Numbered from the stretch's first letter, positions 36,249-46,225 are shown. The stretch: 64,000 nucleotides of DNA from Nitratireductor basaltis (GCF_000733725.1 NZ_JMQM01000001.1:496001-560000), one strand, 5' to 3'. Notes: a model not told the origin generated them from the letters alone. Numbers and translations are program-made.

Positions 36249-37403
36249 TTACTGTACGATCAAATCAAGGCCATGACGGGAAAGGTTTTCCGGCTCGCCC
36301 TCGGTGGTGAGGTATGTGCGGCCGAGACACATGGCCGTTCCGGTTTCCGAATCCATGATGATCATATGGGCAAACAGCGTCATGTCGGGCGCGATCTCTT
36401 CCGGATTGGCCGCATAGAACATCTGCGGGTCCATCCACGAGGGCGAGAAGCGCGCGCCAACCGAGTAGCCGCAGGCGTTGAGCCGGTGCTTGGTCAGGCC
36501 ATGGGTCTCCATCACGCGGGCATGAGCGTCGAAGACATCGCCGAAGGTGTTGCCGGGCTTCATGGCTTTCTCGCAGGCCAGAAGCGCATCGCGTGCTGCC
36601 TCGAACAGCTCCTGATGGCGCTTGCTTAGCTTGCCGGTCAGCACCGTCTGCATCATGGCCGCGTGGTAACGATGATAGACGCCGGCCCATTCAAGCGTGA
36701 GCTGGTCGTTCTTGTTCAGCTTGCGCCGGCCCGCCTTGTAGCGGCACAGAAGCGCATCCGGTCCGGAACCGATGACGAATTCGTTGGCGGGATAGTCGCC
36801 GCCGCCGGCAAAGACCGCGCCCTGCATGGCCGCAAGAATCTCCGCCTCGTCGCCGCCCTGGCGGATCAGCGGAAGTGCGGCATCGAATGCCGCATCGCCA
36901 AGCTTGCCCGCCTTGCGCGCCTTGGCGATCTCCGCCTCGCTCTTGATGAGGCGCAGGCCGGCCACGATATCGGATGCATCCTCGATCTTGCCAAAGGTCT
37001 GAAGCTGCTCGTCGAGCAGGCGCCCGTTCTTCGCCGTCAGCCCGTGCGTGTCATATTCCACGCCGATGCGCGCGCCGAGAAGGTCGAGATCGTTCAGGAG
37101 ATTGCGCAGATCGACCGTCGGATCAGCGCCATGGCGGTCGCTCCACAGCGAGATGTTCTCGATATTGGAGGTGTGCCGCGCCTGGCGCAGATCGGCCGAG
37201 CGCGTTAGCAGGACCATCGACCCGTCGGCTTTCACCACCAGACACTGGAAGAAGCAGAAGCCGAACGTGTCGTAGCCGGTCAGCCAATACATGCTTTCCT
37301 GTGCAAAGAGCAGCATGGCGTCCAGCTTGCGCTCGGACATGGCCATGACCAGGCGGTCGAGGCGTGCGTCATACTCTGACTTCTCGAAATGAAGCGCCAT
37401 CAA
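36249..37403 (-). CDS. M24 family Xaa-Pro peptidase / creatinase-like hydrolase
   Basis: 384 residues with a creatinase N-terminal domain (MLLFAQESMYWLTGYDTFGFCFFQ) and an M24 pita-bread C-terminal domain (LRLIKSEAEIAKARKAGKLGDAAF onward). The aminopeptidase metal ligands are only partly evident, so a peptidase or a creatinase-like hydrolase are both possible. It overlaps pgeF by 4 bases and is probably translated with it. It is cytoplasmic. The substrate is unknown. Confidence 0.8.
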   Translation of the reverse strand: MMALHFEKSEYDARLDRLVMAMSERKLDAMLLFAQESMYWLTGYDTFGFCFFQCLVVKADGSMVLLTRSADLRQARHTSNIENISLWSDRHGADPTVDLRNLLNDLDLLGARIGVEYDTHGLTAKNGRLLDEQLQTFGKIEDASDIVAGLRLIKSEAEIAKARKAGKLGDAAFDAALPLIRQGGDEAEILAAMQGAVFAGGGDYPANEFVIGSGPDALLCRYKAGRRKLNKNDQLTLEWAGVYHRYHAAMMQTVLTGKLSKRHQELFEAARDALLACEKAMKPGNTFGDVFDAHARVMETHGLTKHRLNACGYSVGARFSPSWMDPQMFYAANPEEIAPDMTLFAHMIIMDSETGTAMCLGRTYLTTEGEPENLSRHGLDLIVQ

Positions 37404-38197
37404 ATCGTCTCCAGTGCAATGGCGGAAATCTGCCGCCCGTAATCCGGCTCGCCGCGATGGGTGGCACGCCTGTATGAATAGAACCGCTCTTCATCGGCAT
37501 AGGTGCAAAGGCCAAGCATGCTGGCCGCAACACCTGCTTTTTTCAGCCGGTCGAGCGTGTATGTGTTGAGATCGAAGAGCGAGCGTTCGGGGTTGCCGGA
37601 AGGACGAAAGTAGACGGCATTGTCCTTGTCTTCCGCCGTGAAGCGGTCGACGAACTCGGGCCCGACCTCGTAATTTTCCTGGCTGATCGAGGGGCCAAGC
37701 GTGGCAACGATGTTCTCGCGTTTCGCGCCCAGGCCTTCCATGGCTTCTATCGCGCTTTCCAGAACGCCTGTAAGCGCGCCCTTCCAGCCAGCATGGGCTG
37801 CCGCGATGACGCGGGCCTTCGGATCGGCAAACAGAACGGGGCCGCAATCGGCGGCCAATGCACCCAATGCCAGGCCGGGCGTGTTCGTCACCAGCGCATC
37901 GGCTTTGAGAAGTGGGCCGTCCAAAGGTTCGTCGACCACAACTGCATCTGCCGAATGGCATTGGTGAAGCGTGACGAGATGATCGGGCGCGACGCCTAAG
38001 GCCGCTGCCACGCGGGCGCGGTTTTCCAGAACATCCTCACGGTCATCCTGTGAGCCGATTCCGACATTGAGCGATGCGTAAATTCCGGAGGAGACACCGC
38101 CTTCACGTGTGAAGAAGCCGTGCCGGATGCCGGCTGAAGCGGCATGTTCCTCGATCAGTGGGGAGCGGATCGGCTCCGGTTTCGGGGTGTTCAGCAT
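37400..38197 (-). CDS. pgeF: Polyphenol oxidase / laccase-domain protein
   Basis: 265 residues of the YfiH/PgeF family. It has the metal-site blocks VTLHQCHSADAVVVDE, ADCGPVLFAD and AAAHAGWKGALTGVLE, with the His and Cys ligands in place. Family members are multi-copper-like oxidoreductases or purine nucleoside phosphorylase/deaminases; in E. coli PgeF edits peptidoglycan precursors. It lies in an lgt-midA-pgeF-M24 cluster that is common in alphaproteobacteria. Confidence 0.9.
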   Translation of the reverse strand: MLNTPKPEPIRSPLIEEHAASAGIRHGFFTREGGVSSGIYASLNVGIGSQDDREDVLENRARVAAALGVAPDHLVTLHQCHSADAVVVDEPLDGPLLKADALVTNTPGLALGALAADCGPVLFADPKARVIAAAHAGWKGALTGVLESAIEAMEGLGAKRENIVATLGPSISQENYEVGPEFVDRFTAEDKDNAVYFRPSGNPERSLFDLNTYTLDRLKKAGVAASMLGLCTYADEERFYSYRRATHRGEPDYGRQISAIALETI

Positions 38198-38257
38198 AAG
38201 CCGCCTTCATGATGCTTGCCCGCCGGGTGCGGATGGTGGGGCAGGGTTGTGTTCAAG

Positions 38258-39346
38258 TCAATGCGCGGATGTGAAGGGTGGAACCGTGACCGTGGACGGC
38301 GTGACCGCGAGCACGCGGAAGAGCTCGCCCATTGCCTCAGGGCCTGCCAGACGCTCCACCGCATCGCGAATGGCTTCCTGTTCGCCATGGCTGCGCCCCG
38401 CACCCAGCCGCCCCGCGCGCTCCAGAAGCCCCAGACCCAACAGAAAGTCGCCCTGGCTCATGGTGCGGGCGCAAAGCCCTTCGGCACGGGCGGCCTGCAC
38501 TAGCGCGTGAAAATCCACATGCGCGGTCAGGTCTGCCTCGCCGGGATGTGCCAGCACATTATCATATTCATGGGCGCGCAGCGCCTGCAGCGTGTCGCCG
38601 ATGGCAGGCCTCTCATAGCCATAATCGGGGAAGAGCCCCGCGCCACCGCGCAGGGCCAGAACTTCAGCAATGCGCTGCATCATGGCCGTGCGCGCAGGCG
38701 CGATCTCGACAATCGCACCTTCGAGAGCATTGTCTGCTCCCTTGGGCAGGAGCGAGGTCTCCAGCGAACCCGCGCCTGCGACAAAGGCCAGTTGATCCTC
38801 ATCATCCAGTCCAACCATGCGCTCGCGCCAACCCTGCACCGTCTTCACATATTGGCGCACGGGAAGCGCGTCGAAGAGTTCATTGCCGGCGATGAAGAGA
38901 GGCCCCTCGGGAATATCGCCCAGATCCGCGATCCATGTGCATTCTTCCGCACGCTGCCCAAGCGTCTTGCGCTGAACCTTGCTCAGGCGGGGGCTTGCCT
39001 CGATCAGGACCAGCTTGGCGTCAGACAGGAACGATGGATCAAGCCGCTCCAGCGTGCGCAGCATGTCGGCCATCATGGTGCCGCGTCCCGGCCCGATCTC
39101 GGCCAGAACGGGTTTGGCGGGCGAGCCGCAGGCTTTCCACGCGCTGTAGAGCCATACCGCAACCAGTTCGCCGAACATCTGGCTGACTTCCGGCGCGGTG
39201 ATGAAGTCGCCCTTTTTGCCGAAGGGCTCGCGCGTCGTGTAATAGCCATGCTCGGGATCAAGCAGGCACAGGCTCATATATTCGGCGACGCTCATTGGTC
39301 CGGCCGCCTCGATCAGCCTTGCGATCTTGCGCTTCAGCTCGCTCAT
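38258..39346 (-). CDS. MidA/NDUFAF7 family SAM-dependent methyltransferase
   Basis: 362 residues from the ATG at 39346, which overlaps the lgt stop as ATGA. It carries [31 protein letters not shown], the GxGxG-type [21 protein letters not shown] site, and [15 protein letters not shown]-like blocks. The eukaryotic relative NDUFAF7 dimethylates an arginine of complex I; a like role in bacterial complex I is plausible but unproved. It is operonic with lgt and is 60 bases upstream of pgeF. Confidence 0.9.
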   Translation of the reverse strand: MSELKRKIARLIEAAGPMSVAEYMSLCLLDPEHGYYTTREPFGKKGDFITAPEVSQMFGELVAVWLYSAWKACGSPAKPVLAEIGPGRGTMMADMLRTLERLDPSFLSDAKLVLIEASPRLSKVQRKTLGQRAEECTWIADLGDIPEGPLFIAGNELFDALPVRQYVKTVQGWRERMVGLDDEDQLAFVAGAGSLETSLLPKGADNALEGAIVEIAPARTAMMQRIAEVLALRGGAGLFPDYGYERPAIGDTLQALRAHEYDNVLAHPGEADLTAHVDFHALVQAARAEGLCARTMSQGDFLLGLGLLERAGRLGAGRSHGEQEAIRDAVERLAGPEAMGELFRVLAVTPSTVTVPPFTSAH

Positions 39347-40209
39347 GCAGCCGCTTTTGCCGGTGTCTTGGCTGTCATCATGGCCCAGATGCCGGCCAGC
39401 ACCATCGGCGTGGACAGGACCATGCCCATGGTCAGCCAATCACCGGCCAGATAGCCGATATGCGCATCCGGCTCGCGGAAGAACTCGACGAATATGCGCG
39501 ACAATCCGTAGCCACAGATGAAGGCTCCGCCAACAAAGCGCGGCTTCTTCAGCTTCATTGCATGGTGGGTGAGCACCCGCAGAACCAGGAACAGTACCAG
39601 GCCCTCCAGCGCGGCCTCATAAAGCTGGCTTGGATGGCGCGGCAGGTCGCCGGCACCGGGAAAGACCATCGCCCATGGCACGTCGCTTGGACGTCCCCAA
39701 AGCTCCGCATTGATGAAATTGGCCACGCGCACGAGGCCGAGGCCAACCGGCGCGGCGGCGGCGATCGTGTCCAGCATGGACCAGGGATTGATGCCGCGAT
39801 TGCGTGCGAAAAGCACCATGGCCACGATCGTGCCCAACATGCCGCCGTGGAAGCTCATGCCGCCTTCCCACACCGCGAAGATGCTCAAGGGGTCGGAAAT
39901 GGAGCGGGCAAAGTCGTAGAAAAGCACATAGCCGAGGCGCCCGCCCAGCACCACGCCGAGCGCTGCCCATATGACGAAGTCGTCAAGATCGAGCGGCTTC
40001 ATGGGGGGCGTGTCATGGGCCCAGAGTCGCGGGGTGGAAACCATGCGCTTGGTGTACCACCAGGCAAACAGGATGCCGACCACATAGCCAAGCCCGTACC
40101 AGTGGACCGCGAGCGGGCCGATCTGGAAAATCACGGGATCGATCTGGGGAAAGGGTAAGGCCGCCAGCGGCAGCAGCAGATATTCGCTCAAGCGGGCCTC
40201 CCGCGCCAT
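39343..40209 (-). CDS. lgt: Prolipoprotein diacylglyceryl transferase
   Basis: 288 residues with seven membrane helices. The Lgt signature is present: [19 protein letters not shown] and [16 protein letters not shown], where the Arg-Asn pair is essential in E. coli. It transfers diacylglycerol from phosphatidylglycerol to the Cys of lipoproteins such as the one at 35.5-36.2 kb. It heads the lgt-midA-pgeF-M24 cluster. Confidence 0.95.
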   Translation of the reverse strand: MAREARLSEYLLLPLAALPFPQIDPVIFQIGPLAVHWYGLGYVVGILFAWWYTKRMVSTPRLWAHDTPPMKPLDLDDFVIWAALGVVLGGRLGYVLFYDFARSISDPLSIFAVWEGGMSFHGGMLGTIVAMVLFARNRGINPWSMLDTIAAAAPVGLGLVRVANFINAELWGRPSDVPWAMVFPGAGDLPRHPSQLYEAALEGLVLFLVLRVLTHHAMKLKKPRFVGGAFICGYGLSRIFVEFFREPDAHIGYLAGDWLTMGMVLSTPMVLAGIWAMMTAKTPAKAAA

Positions 40210-40359
40210 GAATTCGTCTGCAGATAGGCGAGGGGATCATCGAAGGTCAAGGCAAAGCCGCATCATGCGCGGATGCAGCAGCCTCAACCCGCTTGCTTTC
40301 CTTGCATTCGCCCGGTTCTGGCCCTACCTCTCTCACAAAGGATTTTTGAGGGCCGACCC

Positions 40360-40671
40360 ATGACCAATTCATCCAATCGCATACTCGATGATTTCGCCCG
40401 CCTGATGACCGACGCCGCCGGTGCGGCGCAGGGCGTTCGCCGCGAGGTGGAGACCGCATTTCGTGCGCAGGCCGAACGCATGCTGAACTCCATGGACCTC
40501 GTCCAGCGCGAGGAGTTCGAGGCCGTGCGCGAAATGGCCGTGAAGGCGCGCGAGGAGAATATCGCGCTGTCAGCTCGAATCGAGGCACTCGAGGCTCGGT
40601 TGTCCGCTGCGACCGAAACCGCTGAAGAATCAGCGAAAAAGCCGGCAAGTGGCCGCACCGCGAAAAAATAA
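40360..40671 (+). CDS. UbiK-like / BMFP-domain accessory factor
   Basis: 103 residues from the ATG at 40360, with GAGGG upstream. It is a coiled-coil protein: NRILDDFARLMTDAAGAAQGVRREVE followed by SMDLVQREEFEAVREMAVKARE and a heptad-like Ala/Glu helix. This is the BMFP/UbiK pattern of ubiquinone-biosynthesis accessory factors, with a Lys-rich tail (KKPASGRTAKK). It may scaffold Ubi proteins at the membrane. Divergent from lgt. Confidence 0.8.
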   Translation: MTNSSNRILDDFARLMTDAAGAAQGVRREVETAFRAQAERMLNSMDLVQREEFEAVREMAVKAREENIALSARIEALEARLSAATETAEESAKKPASGRTAKK

Positions 40672-41001
40672 TTTTTCGTAAATTTTCACCTGTGTGAAAG
40701 TCGAAAAAGTCCAGTCGCGAGAGTCACTTGGGGCTGGGCATGAATCCTGGGTAGAACCAGTCTATCCACATGGGGGGACATGAGACGCCAAAAAAGGGCT
40801 GGTCTCGCAATGCCGCATCAATACACTGAATTTGCTGCATGATTCGAAACGGGGTCGGCAGCGACAAAGGGGCGGCGAGTTGTTTGCGCGTAAGTTTTCC
40901 AAGCGTCCGCTTCGTTCACCAGTATCTTTGTAAGTGCGTGTGAACTGCATGTGCAATTTGCGCTGCGTGTGGGCGCGGCAAACTACGGGAAAGCAGAATT
41001 T
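40672..41001. other. Gene-free gap upstream of ybjN
   Basis: 330 bases without a credible gene on either strand; the large minus-strand frame across it is an antisense shadow. It contains the small inverted repeat TTTCAC-CTGT-GTGAAA (40684-40699) just after the UbiK-like stop and should hold the promoter of the YbjN gene. No clear promoter was picked out. Confidence 0.6.
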
Positions 41002-41502
41002 ATGAGCCTTCTTGAACTCGACATGACGCGTGAAGCCCACCCGGTGGATGTGATCGAGCATGTCGCCAATTCCAATGACTGGAGCTTCGAGCGCAATGGC
41101 GACGATGAAATCGCCATTTCCGTGGCCGGTACCTGGACCGACTACAATGTCTCCTTCTCCTGGATGGAAGAGTTCGAGGCACTTCACGTGGCTTGCGCCT
41201 TCGATCTGAAGGTGCCCGAAAAGCGTGCGCTCGAGGTCATGCGCCTGCTCTCGCTCATCAATGAGCAGATGCTGTTCGGCCATTTCGATTTCTGGGAACG
41301 CGAAAACGTTATCATGTTCCGCCAGGCGCTCGTTCTTGCCGGTGGCGTGGAGCCTACTGGCCAACAGGTGGAAGTGATGCTCAACAGCGCATTGGAAGCA
41401 TGCGAGTGCTACTACCAGTCCTTCCAGTATGTGATCTGGTCGGGCACCAGCGCGCAGGATGCGCTGAACGCGGTTCTCTTCGAGACTTTCGGCACGGCTT
41501 GA
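41002..41502 (+). CDS. YbjN domain protein
   Basis: 166 residues from the ATG at 41002; the frame opens at 40951. It is the alphaproteobacterial YbjN-family type with ENVIMFRQALVLAGGVEPTGQQVE and the FSWMEEFEALHVACAFDLKVPE core. The fold is related to type III secretion chaperones, and E. coli YbjN affects motility and stress when altered. Cytoplasmic. It is followed after 9 bases by a tRNA-binding protein gene, suggesting an operon. Confidence 0.85.
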   Translation: MSLLELDMTREAHPVDVIEHVANSNDWSFERNGDDEIAISVAGTWTDYNVSFSWMEEFEALHVACAFDLKVPEKRALEVMRLLSLINEQMLFGHFDFWERENVIMFRQALVLAGGVEPTGQQVEVMLNSALEACECYYQSFQYVIWSGTSAQDALNAVLFETFGTA

Positions 41503-41511
41503 GGTTTCACG

Positions 41512-41865
41512 ATGGGCGGGGAACAGGCAGCTGAAATCGCGTATGACGATTTCCTGAAAGTGGATATCCGCGTCGGCACCATTGTCGAGGCGGAAGCCTT
41601 TCCCAAGGCTCGCAAACCCGCCTACAAGCTCAAGATAGATTTCGGGCCCGAAATCGGCGTGAAGAAGTCGTCGGCTCAGATCACTGTCCACTACAAGGCC
41701 GAAGAGCTCGTGGGCAGGCAGGTCATGGCAGTGGTCAATTTCCCACCGCGTCAGATCGGGCCCTTCATGTCCGAGGTTCTCACGCTGGGCTTTTCCGACG
41801 AGAAGGGTGATATCGTGCTGGCCGGCGTGAGCAAGGCCGTGCAGAACGGATCGCGCCTGCACTAG
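41512..41865 (+). CDS. tRNA-binding protein (CsaA-like)
   Basis: 117 residues: a single OB-fold tRNA-binding domain with [32 protein letters not shown] and [14 protein letters not shown]. CsaA-type proteins are free-standing relatives of the C-terminal domain of methionyl- and phenylalanyl-tRNA synthetases; B. subtilis CsaA was reported to have export-chaperone-like activity. It is the second gene of the YbjN operon. The target RNA or partner is unknown. Confidence 0.9.
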   Translation: MGGEQAAEIAYDDFLKVDIRVGTIVEAEAFPKARKPAYKLKIDFGPEIGVKKSSAQITVHYKAEELVGRQVMAVVNFPPRQIGPFMSEVLTLGFSDEKGDIVLAGVSKAVQNGSRLH

Positions 41866-41893
41866 GACGTGATGCGCAGGGTTCCGTCAGCGA

Positions 41894-42373
41894 CTACCGC
41901 TCGAAACTTGCTGCGGCGAACAGCACAGAAAATCGTTCGCACCAGATGACGGCCGATTTGTACGTCGCCAGATCAAGATCTGACGGCAGCGTATAAGACT
42001 GGTCTCCCACATTGCCGCGCAATGCTCCCAGGCTGACGAATTCACTCTCAGTGACGTCCCGCGCGCTCATCGGATCGCCGTTCTTCGACAGATAAATAAC
42101 GAGATCCGGCCCATTCGTCACCCTGAAATCCTTGAGCTGCAATTCCGCACGACCATCGGCCCGCTTCACGACAAGAGCGGTGCCGCCTGCCTGATGTGCG
42201 CTGTCCGCGCCGCGGAAAGCTCCCGAATAAAGCGCTTCGACATTGCTGCCGCTGGTCAGTTCCTCGCTGACGACACGGTCGATGAAGAGGGGGGAGGCCA
42301 GATACCAGCCAGCGGCGCCGAAAACGCAGCCGACCAGAAAAGACGGGATGGCGATGATCAGGAATCTCAACAT
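41894..42373 (-). CDS. DM13 domain envelope protein
   Basis: 159 residues from the ATG at 42373. An N-terminal helix (FLIIAIPSFLVGCVFGAAGWYL) anchors it, and the rest is a DM13-like domain: SGAFRGADSAHQAGGTALV, RVTNGPDLVIYLS, and the conserved Cys in VIWCERFSVLFAAASF. DM13 domains are thought to bind redox cofactors or carry electrons in the periplasm. It is divergent from the beta-lactamase gene. The function is inferred only from the domain. Confidence 0.85.
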   Translation of the reverse strand: MLRFLIIAIPSFLVGCVFGAAGWYLASPLFIDRVVSEELTSGSNVEALYSGAFRGADSAHQAGGTALVVKRADGRAELQLKDFRVTNGPDLVIYLSKNGDPMSARDVTESEFVSLGALRGNVGDQSYTLPSDLDLATYKSAVIWCERFSVLFAAASFER

Positions 42374-42542
42374 CTGCAAATACCTTTTCGTGAAACGGCA
42401 GACAAAAACAAAGTGTGGCCGGTAGCATAGCATACGCGTCAAACTTGTGAGGAAACGACATTCCGTCACAGATTGACCATCAATCTCCTCAAGCTTTGCC
42501 TCCGGAATTTCGGGTCCGCCATTTCAATTCAGGAAAAACTTC

Positions 42543-43430
42543 ATGAGCATGTCGATGACACGCCGCGACTTTTGCGCGGGAATGGCCGCTGTGGCCTCGG
42601 GCACTTTGTTCTCACCCCTTGGCGCAACAGCCGGCGACCGGCTTGCCGAAAAACTTGCTGCCACGGAGCGCGAGATCGGCGGGCGGCTCGGCGCGACGAT
42701 CATCGACACGCATACGGGGCGGCGCTGGCTTCATCGTGCCGATGAACGCTTTCCCATGAACAGCACCTTCAAGGCTTTTGCCGCTGCGGCTGTTCTGGCG
42801 CGCGTGGACAGGGGCGAGGAAGATTTCAAGCGCCAGGTCCCCATCCGCCGTGAGGACATATCCAACTATGCGCCGGTGACCGAAAGGCGTATTGGCGGCT
42901 ATATGAGCCTGTTCGAGCTGTGTGAAGCGGCTACGACCATGAGTGACAACACCGCCGCCAATCTCATCACCGACAGTCTGGGCGGACCGGAGGGGTGGAC
43001 GCAATTCATGCGCTCAATCGGTGATGATGTCTCGCGCCTTGACCGCAAGGAGCCGGACATGACCGAGGGACGGCCGGGTGATCCGCGCGACACCACCACG
43101 CCCAGCGCCATCACCGCCAGCCTTCAGACCCTTACATTTGGCGATGTGCTGCAGCCTGCGTCGCGTGAGCAATTCCGCCGCTGGCTCCTCGACAACAAGG
43201 TCGGCCAACCGCTTTTCCGGAGTGTGCTGCCATCCGACTGGGTGATTGGAGACAGAACAGGCGCCGGCGGACACGCCACCCGCGGCATTGTCTCGGTCAT
43301 CTGGCCCGCGCAGCGCAGGCCCGTGCTTGCAACCGTCTATGTCACTCAGACACGCGGCCGAATGGCGGACCGGAACCGAGCGATTGCCGGGATCGGCACG
43401 GTGATGGTCGAGGCGATCAACGCGGCCTGA
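42543..43430 (+). CDS. Class A beta-lactamase
   Basis: 295 residues. The N-terminus is a twin-arginine signal (MTRRDFCAGMAAVASG). Active-site motifs are S74-TFK (Ambler S70xxK), S134-DN (SDN), E170 (Ambler E166) in KEPDMTE, and RTG at 238-240 in place of KTG. The RTG form is found in the carbenicillinase (PSE/CARB) subgroup. The residue four after Glu is Thr where Asn170 is usual, which could lower deacylation. It probably hydrolyses penicillins in the periplasm. It has no AmpR-like neighbour. Confidence 0.93.
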   Translation: MSMSMTRRDFCAGMAAVASGTLFSPLGATAGDRLAEKLAATEREIGGRLGATIIDTHTGRRWLHRADERFPMNSTFKAFAAAAVLARVDRGEEDFKRQVPIRREDISNYAPVTERRIGGYMSLFELCEAATTMSDNTAANLITDSLGGPEGWTQFMRSIGDDVSRLDRKEPDMTEGRPGDPRDTTTPSAITASLQTLTFGDVLQPASREQFRRWLLDNKVGQPLFRSVLPSDWVIGDRTGAGGHATRGIVSVIWPAQRRPVLATVYVTQTRGRMADRNRAIAGIGTVMVEAINAA

Positions 43431-43463
43431 CCCGGCTGCTTTTCACCCGTCGGGGTTCGCTGA

Positions 43464-44885
43464 TCAGGCCGGAACCCTGATCACGACGCGCAAGCCGCCT
43501 TTCCTGCTGTCGTCCAGAATGACATCGCCGCCATGGCTGCGCGCGATGTCGCGCGCGATCGAAAGGCCAAGGCCCGTGCCGCTTTCATCCTGATTGCGTG
43601 CTGCATCCAGGCGCACGAAGGGTTTGAAAACGTCTTCCCTGCTGTCCTGGGGAATGCCCGGGCCATCATCCTCGACCGTGATGATCAGGCTCCCGCGCCC
43701 GTGCCAGGCCTCCAGCCACACATTGTCGGCATAGCGGAATGCGTTGCCCACGACATTGGACACGAGCCGCGAGAAGGCGTTGGGACGGACGAGAATTTCC
43801 GGGTCACCCGTCAGCTTGGCCTCAAAGCCCGTATCGCGCAGGCGAGCCTCTTCTCGCAGCTTGTCCAGCAGCGCCTGCAGGTCGAGATGACCTGGATCCT
43901 CCGACGCCTCGCCCTTGGCGAAGGCCAGATAGCCTTCAAGCATCGAGCGCATGTCCTCCACATCCTGATCGAGCGCCTTGATGTCCTCGTCGGTGGAGAG
44001 CGCCAGTTGCAGCTTGAAGCGGGTCAGGATCGTGCGCAGATCATGCGAGACACCTGTCAGCATGGCCGTGCGCTGCTCGATCTGGCGTTCGATGCGTTCG
44101 CGCATCTTCACGAAGGCCGTACCGGCACGGCGAACCTCTTCTGCGCCGCGCGGCTTGAAGTTCGGGTTCGGTCTGCCCTTGCCGAAGCTTTCGGCAGCTT
44201 CCGCCAGTTGAAGGATGGGCCGGATCTGGTTGCGCAGGAAAGCGACCGCGATCGACAGAAGCACAAGCGAGGTGCCCACCATCCAAAGCAGGAAGATATG
44301 CGTGTTGGACGCATAGGCCTGGCTGCGGCGTGCGAAGATGCGAAGCACGCTTTCTTCCATGCGGATACGGATCTCGACGATGTTGGAATCGCCCACCGTA
44401 TCCAGCCAGAAAGGCAGATTGATCTGCCGCGTGATTTCCTCGCCAAGCGTCTGATCGAGAATGGAGAAGAAGGGTTTGGGTCCGGGCGGGGGCAGGGGGT
44501 CCGGCGGCTCGATGGAAATCTTCAGCGCCATCTTGTCCTGTGCGATGCGGATGATGTCCGCATGGGCTTCCTCGTCGGGAAACTGCTCGATCAGTTCGAT
44601 GATTGCCGCGATATCCCGCGTAACGGCCTGGGAGAGGCGCTGGGTCACCGTCTGCCAGTGACGTTCCATGAAGACGAAGGCGATGACCGATTGCAGAAGG
44701 ATCATCGGCGCGATCACGATGATCAGAGAGCGCGCATAAAGCCTTTTCGGCATGTAGCGCGAGACCTGCCGCCAGAAGCGCCGCCAGGGCGTGCGCGCGG
44801 CCACATAGGTCTGCATCGCCTTCGCCCGAAATCCGCGCCAGCCCTGCTGCCAGTCCCTGCGCTCTTCGTCCTGCATGTCGTTCAT
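43464..44885 (-). CDS. Sensor histidine kinase (EnvZ-like)
   Basis: 473 residues with two membrane helices (about 48-70 and 196-215), a periplasmic domain of about 125 residues and a HAMP linker. The phospho-acceptor block is TGVSHDLRTILTRFKL, and ATP-lid blocks are NVVGNAFRYA, VEDDGPGIP and GTGLGLSIARDIA. It is a transmembrane EnvZ-type kinase. Its likely partner is the OmpR-type regulator at 45.5 kb, although a DUF1801 gene on the opposite strand lies between them. The signal is unknown. Confidence 0.92.
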   Translation of the reverse strand: MNDMQDEERRDWQQGWRGFRAKAMQTYVAARTPWRRFWRQVSRYMPKRLYARSLIIVIAPMILLQSVIAFVFMERHWQTVTQRLSQAVTRDIAAIIELIEQFPDEEAHADIIRIAQDKMALKISIEPPDPLPPPGPKPFFSILDQTLGEEITRQINLPFWLDTVGDSNIVEIRIRMEESVLRIFARRSQAYASNTHIFLLWMVGTSLVLLSIAVAFLRNQIRPILQLAEAAESFGKGRPNPNFKPRGAEEVRRAGTAFVKMRERIERQIEQRTAMLTGVSHDLRTILTRFKLQLALSTDEDIKALDQDVEDMRSMLEGYLAFAKGEASEDPGHLDLQALLDKLREEARLRDTGFEAKLTGDPEILVRPNAFSRLVSNVVGNAFRYADNVWLEAWHGRGSLIITVEDDGPGIPQDSREDVFKPFVRLDAARNQDESGTGLGLSIARDIARSHGGDVILDDSRKGGLRVVIRVPA

Positions 44886-45074
44886 GAAAAAGGAAGCGCC
44901 CCGGCCCGTGGATTCTTCAAACTGGCCACGAGTTTAGCCGAAGGGGAGCGCCGTGGGTATGGGGGAGGGCGAGAGAGGGTGATGCAATCCACGAAAGGTG
45001 CACCGCGCTGATCGTTGTCAGCAGGGTTGCCTCGACGCCTTGAAGATGCCGTCGTTCCCTTCCAGTCTTTGTGC

Positions 45075-45488
45075 ATGAGCAAGGATGACAAGACGCCACT
45101 TCTGTCCAGCGGCAACCCTCAGATCCCGAAAGGCGAGGGTGACGGGCCTGTTCAGGCCTATATTGCCGCCATGCCGGACTGGAAGAGCACCATAGGACGA
45201 CAGGTCGACCAGATTGTCGTCGACGTCTTTCCCGGCGTGGTGAAAGCCGTGAAATGGAACACGCCGCTCTTTGGAAAAGAGGACGGCTGGTTCCTCTCTC
45301 TCTACTGCTACAGGAAATATGTGCAGTTGGGTTTTCTGCAGGGTGCTTCGCTTGTTCCTCCCCCACCGAAGGAATCCAGGGTGGAAGGCACGCGCTATCT
45401 CGATATTCACGAGAACGAGGCGCTGGACCACGACCTTCTGGCCGACTGGGTGGCGCAGGCCGTCAGGCAGCCCGGCGTCAAGTTCTAG
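45075..45488 (+). CDS. DUF1801 domain protein
   Basis: 137 residues from the ATG at 45075; no strong ribosome site was seen. It has the DUF1801 core VQAYIAAMPDWKSTIGRQVDQIV, VKWNTPLFGKEDGWFLSLYCY and GTRYLDIHENEALD. Members are small cytoplasmic proteins of unknown function. It runs opposite to the kinase and regulator genes that flank it and separates them, which is unusual for such a pair. Confidence 0.85.
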   Translation: MSKDDKTPLLSSGNPQIPKGEGDGPVQAYIAAMPDWKSTIGRQVDQIVVDVFPGVVKAVKWNTPLFGKEDGWFLSLYCYRKYVQLGFLQGASLVPPPPKESRVEGTRYLDIHENEALDHDLLADWVAQAVRQPGVKF

Positions 45489-45505
45489 CGCGGCCAGGCC
45501 GCCTG

Positions 45506-46225
45506 CTACTCCACGCTCAGGCGATAACCGATGCCGCGGACGGTCTGCAGCCAGATCGGGTTTGACGGATCCTGCTCGATCTTGCGGCGCAGGCGGTTGA
45601 TCTGGACGTCGATTGTGCGTTCACCGACTTCGGCTTCGCCACCCACCAGCTCGTGGCGGGGGATCGTATCGCCGGCGCGTTCTGCGAAAATCACCATGAT
45701 CTCGCGCTCGCGGTCGGTCAGCTTGATCACTTCGCCTGCGCGTTTCAGCTCCCGGCGGGGGATGTTGAAGGTATAGGGACCGAAGACGATCTGCTCGAGC
45801 TTCGGCTGGGTGTTGGCGGGGCCGCCGCGGCGCAGGATGTTGTTCACCCGCAGCACCAGTTCGCGCGGGTCGAAGGGTTTTGGCAGATAGTCGTCCGCAC
45901 CAGCTTCCAGCCCGCTCACGCGATTGTCGGTTTCCGAGAGCGCGGTGAGCATCAGGATCGGCACTTCCTTTTCCTCGCGCAGCGAACGTGTCAGCTCCAC
46001 GCCGTCTTCGCCGGGCATCATCACGTCGAGCACGATCAGGTCGAAATCGAGCCCGGCCAGCTTGCGGCGGGCCTCTGCGGCATTGCCGGCAATCGTCACG
46101 CGGAAGCCGTTTTCCCGCAGAAAGCGGTTGAGAAGCGTGCGGATGCGTGTGTCGTCGTCCACCACCAGAAGGTGGGGGGCGTCGTCGCTTGGCGGTTCAT
46201 GCATGGACTGTTCAGCCTGACTCAT
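45506..46225 (-). CDS. OmpR-type response regulator
   Basis: 239 residues from the ATG at 46225. The receiver has acidic LVVDDDTRIR, phospho-Asp in DLIVLDVMMPGEDG and Lys in DDYLPKPF. A winged-helix DNA-binding domain ends QTVRGIGYRLSVE. It overlaps the end of the MarR gene by 14 bases, so the two are translationally coupled. Its partner is expected to be the EnvZ-like kinase at 43.5 kb. Target genes are unknown. Confidence 0.94.
   Translation of the reverse strand: MSQAEQSMHEPPSDDAPHLLVVDDDTRIRTLLNRFLRENGFRVTIAGNAAEARRKLAGLDFDLIVLDVMMPGEDGVELTRSLREEKEVPILMLTALSETDNRVSGLEAGADDYLPKPFDPRELVLRVNNILRRGGPANTQPKLEQIVFGPYTFNIPRRELKRAGEVIKLTDREREIMVIFAERAGDTIPRHELVGGEAEVGERTIDVQINRLRRKIEQDPSNPIWLQTVRGIGYRLSVE

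Noticed and set aside
40762-41862. Minus-strand frame of 366 codons
   Set aside because: Antisense to the YbjN and tRNA-binding genes.
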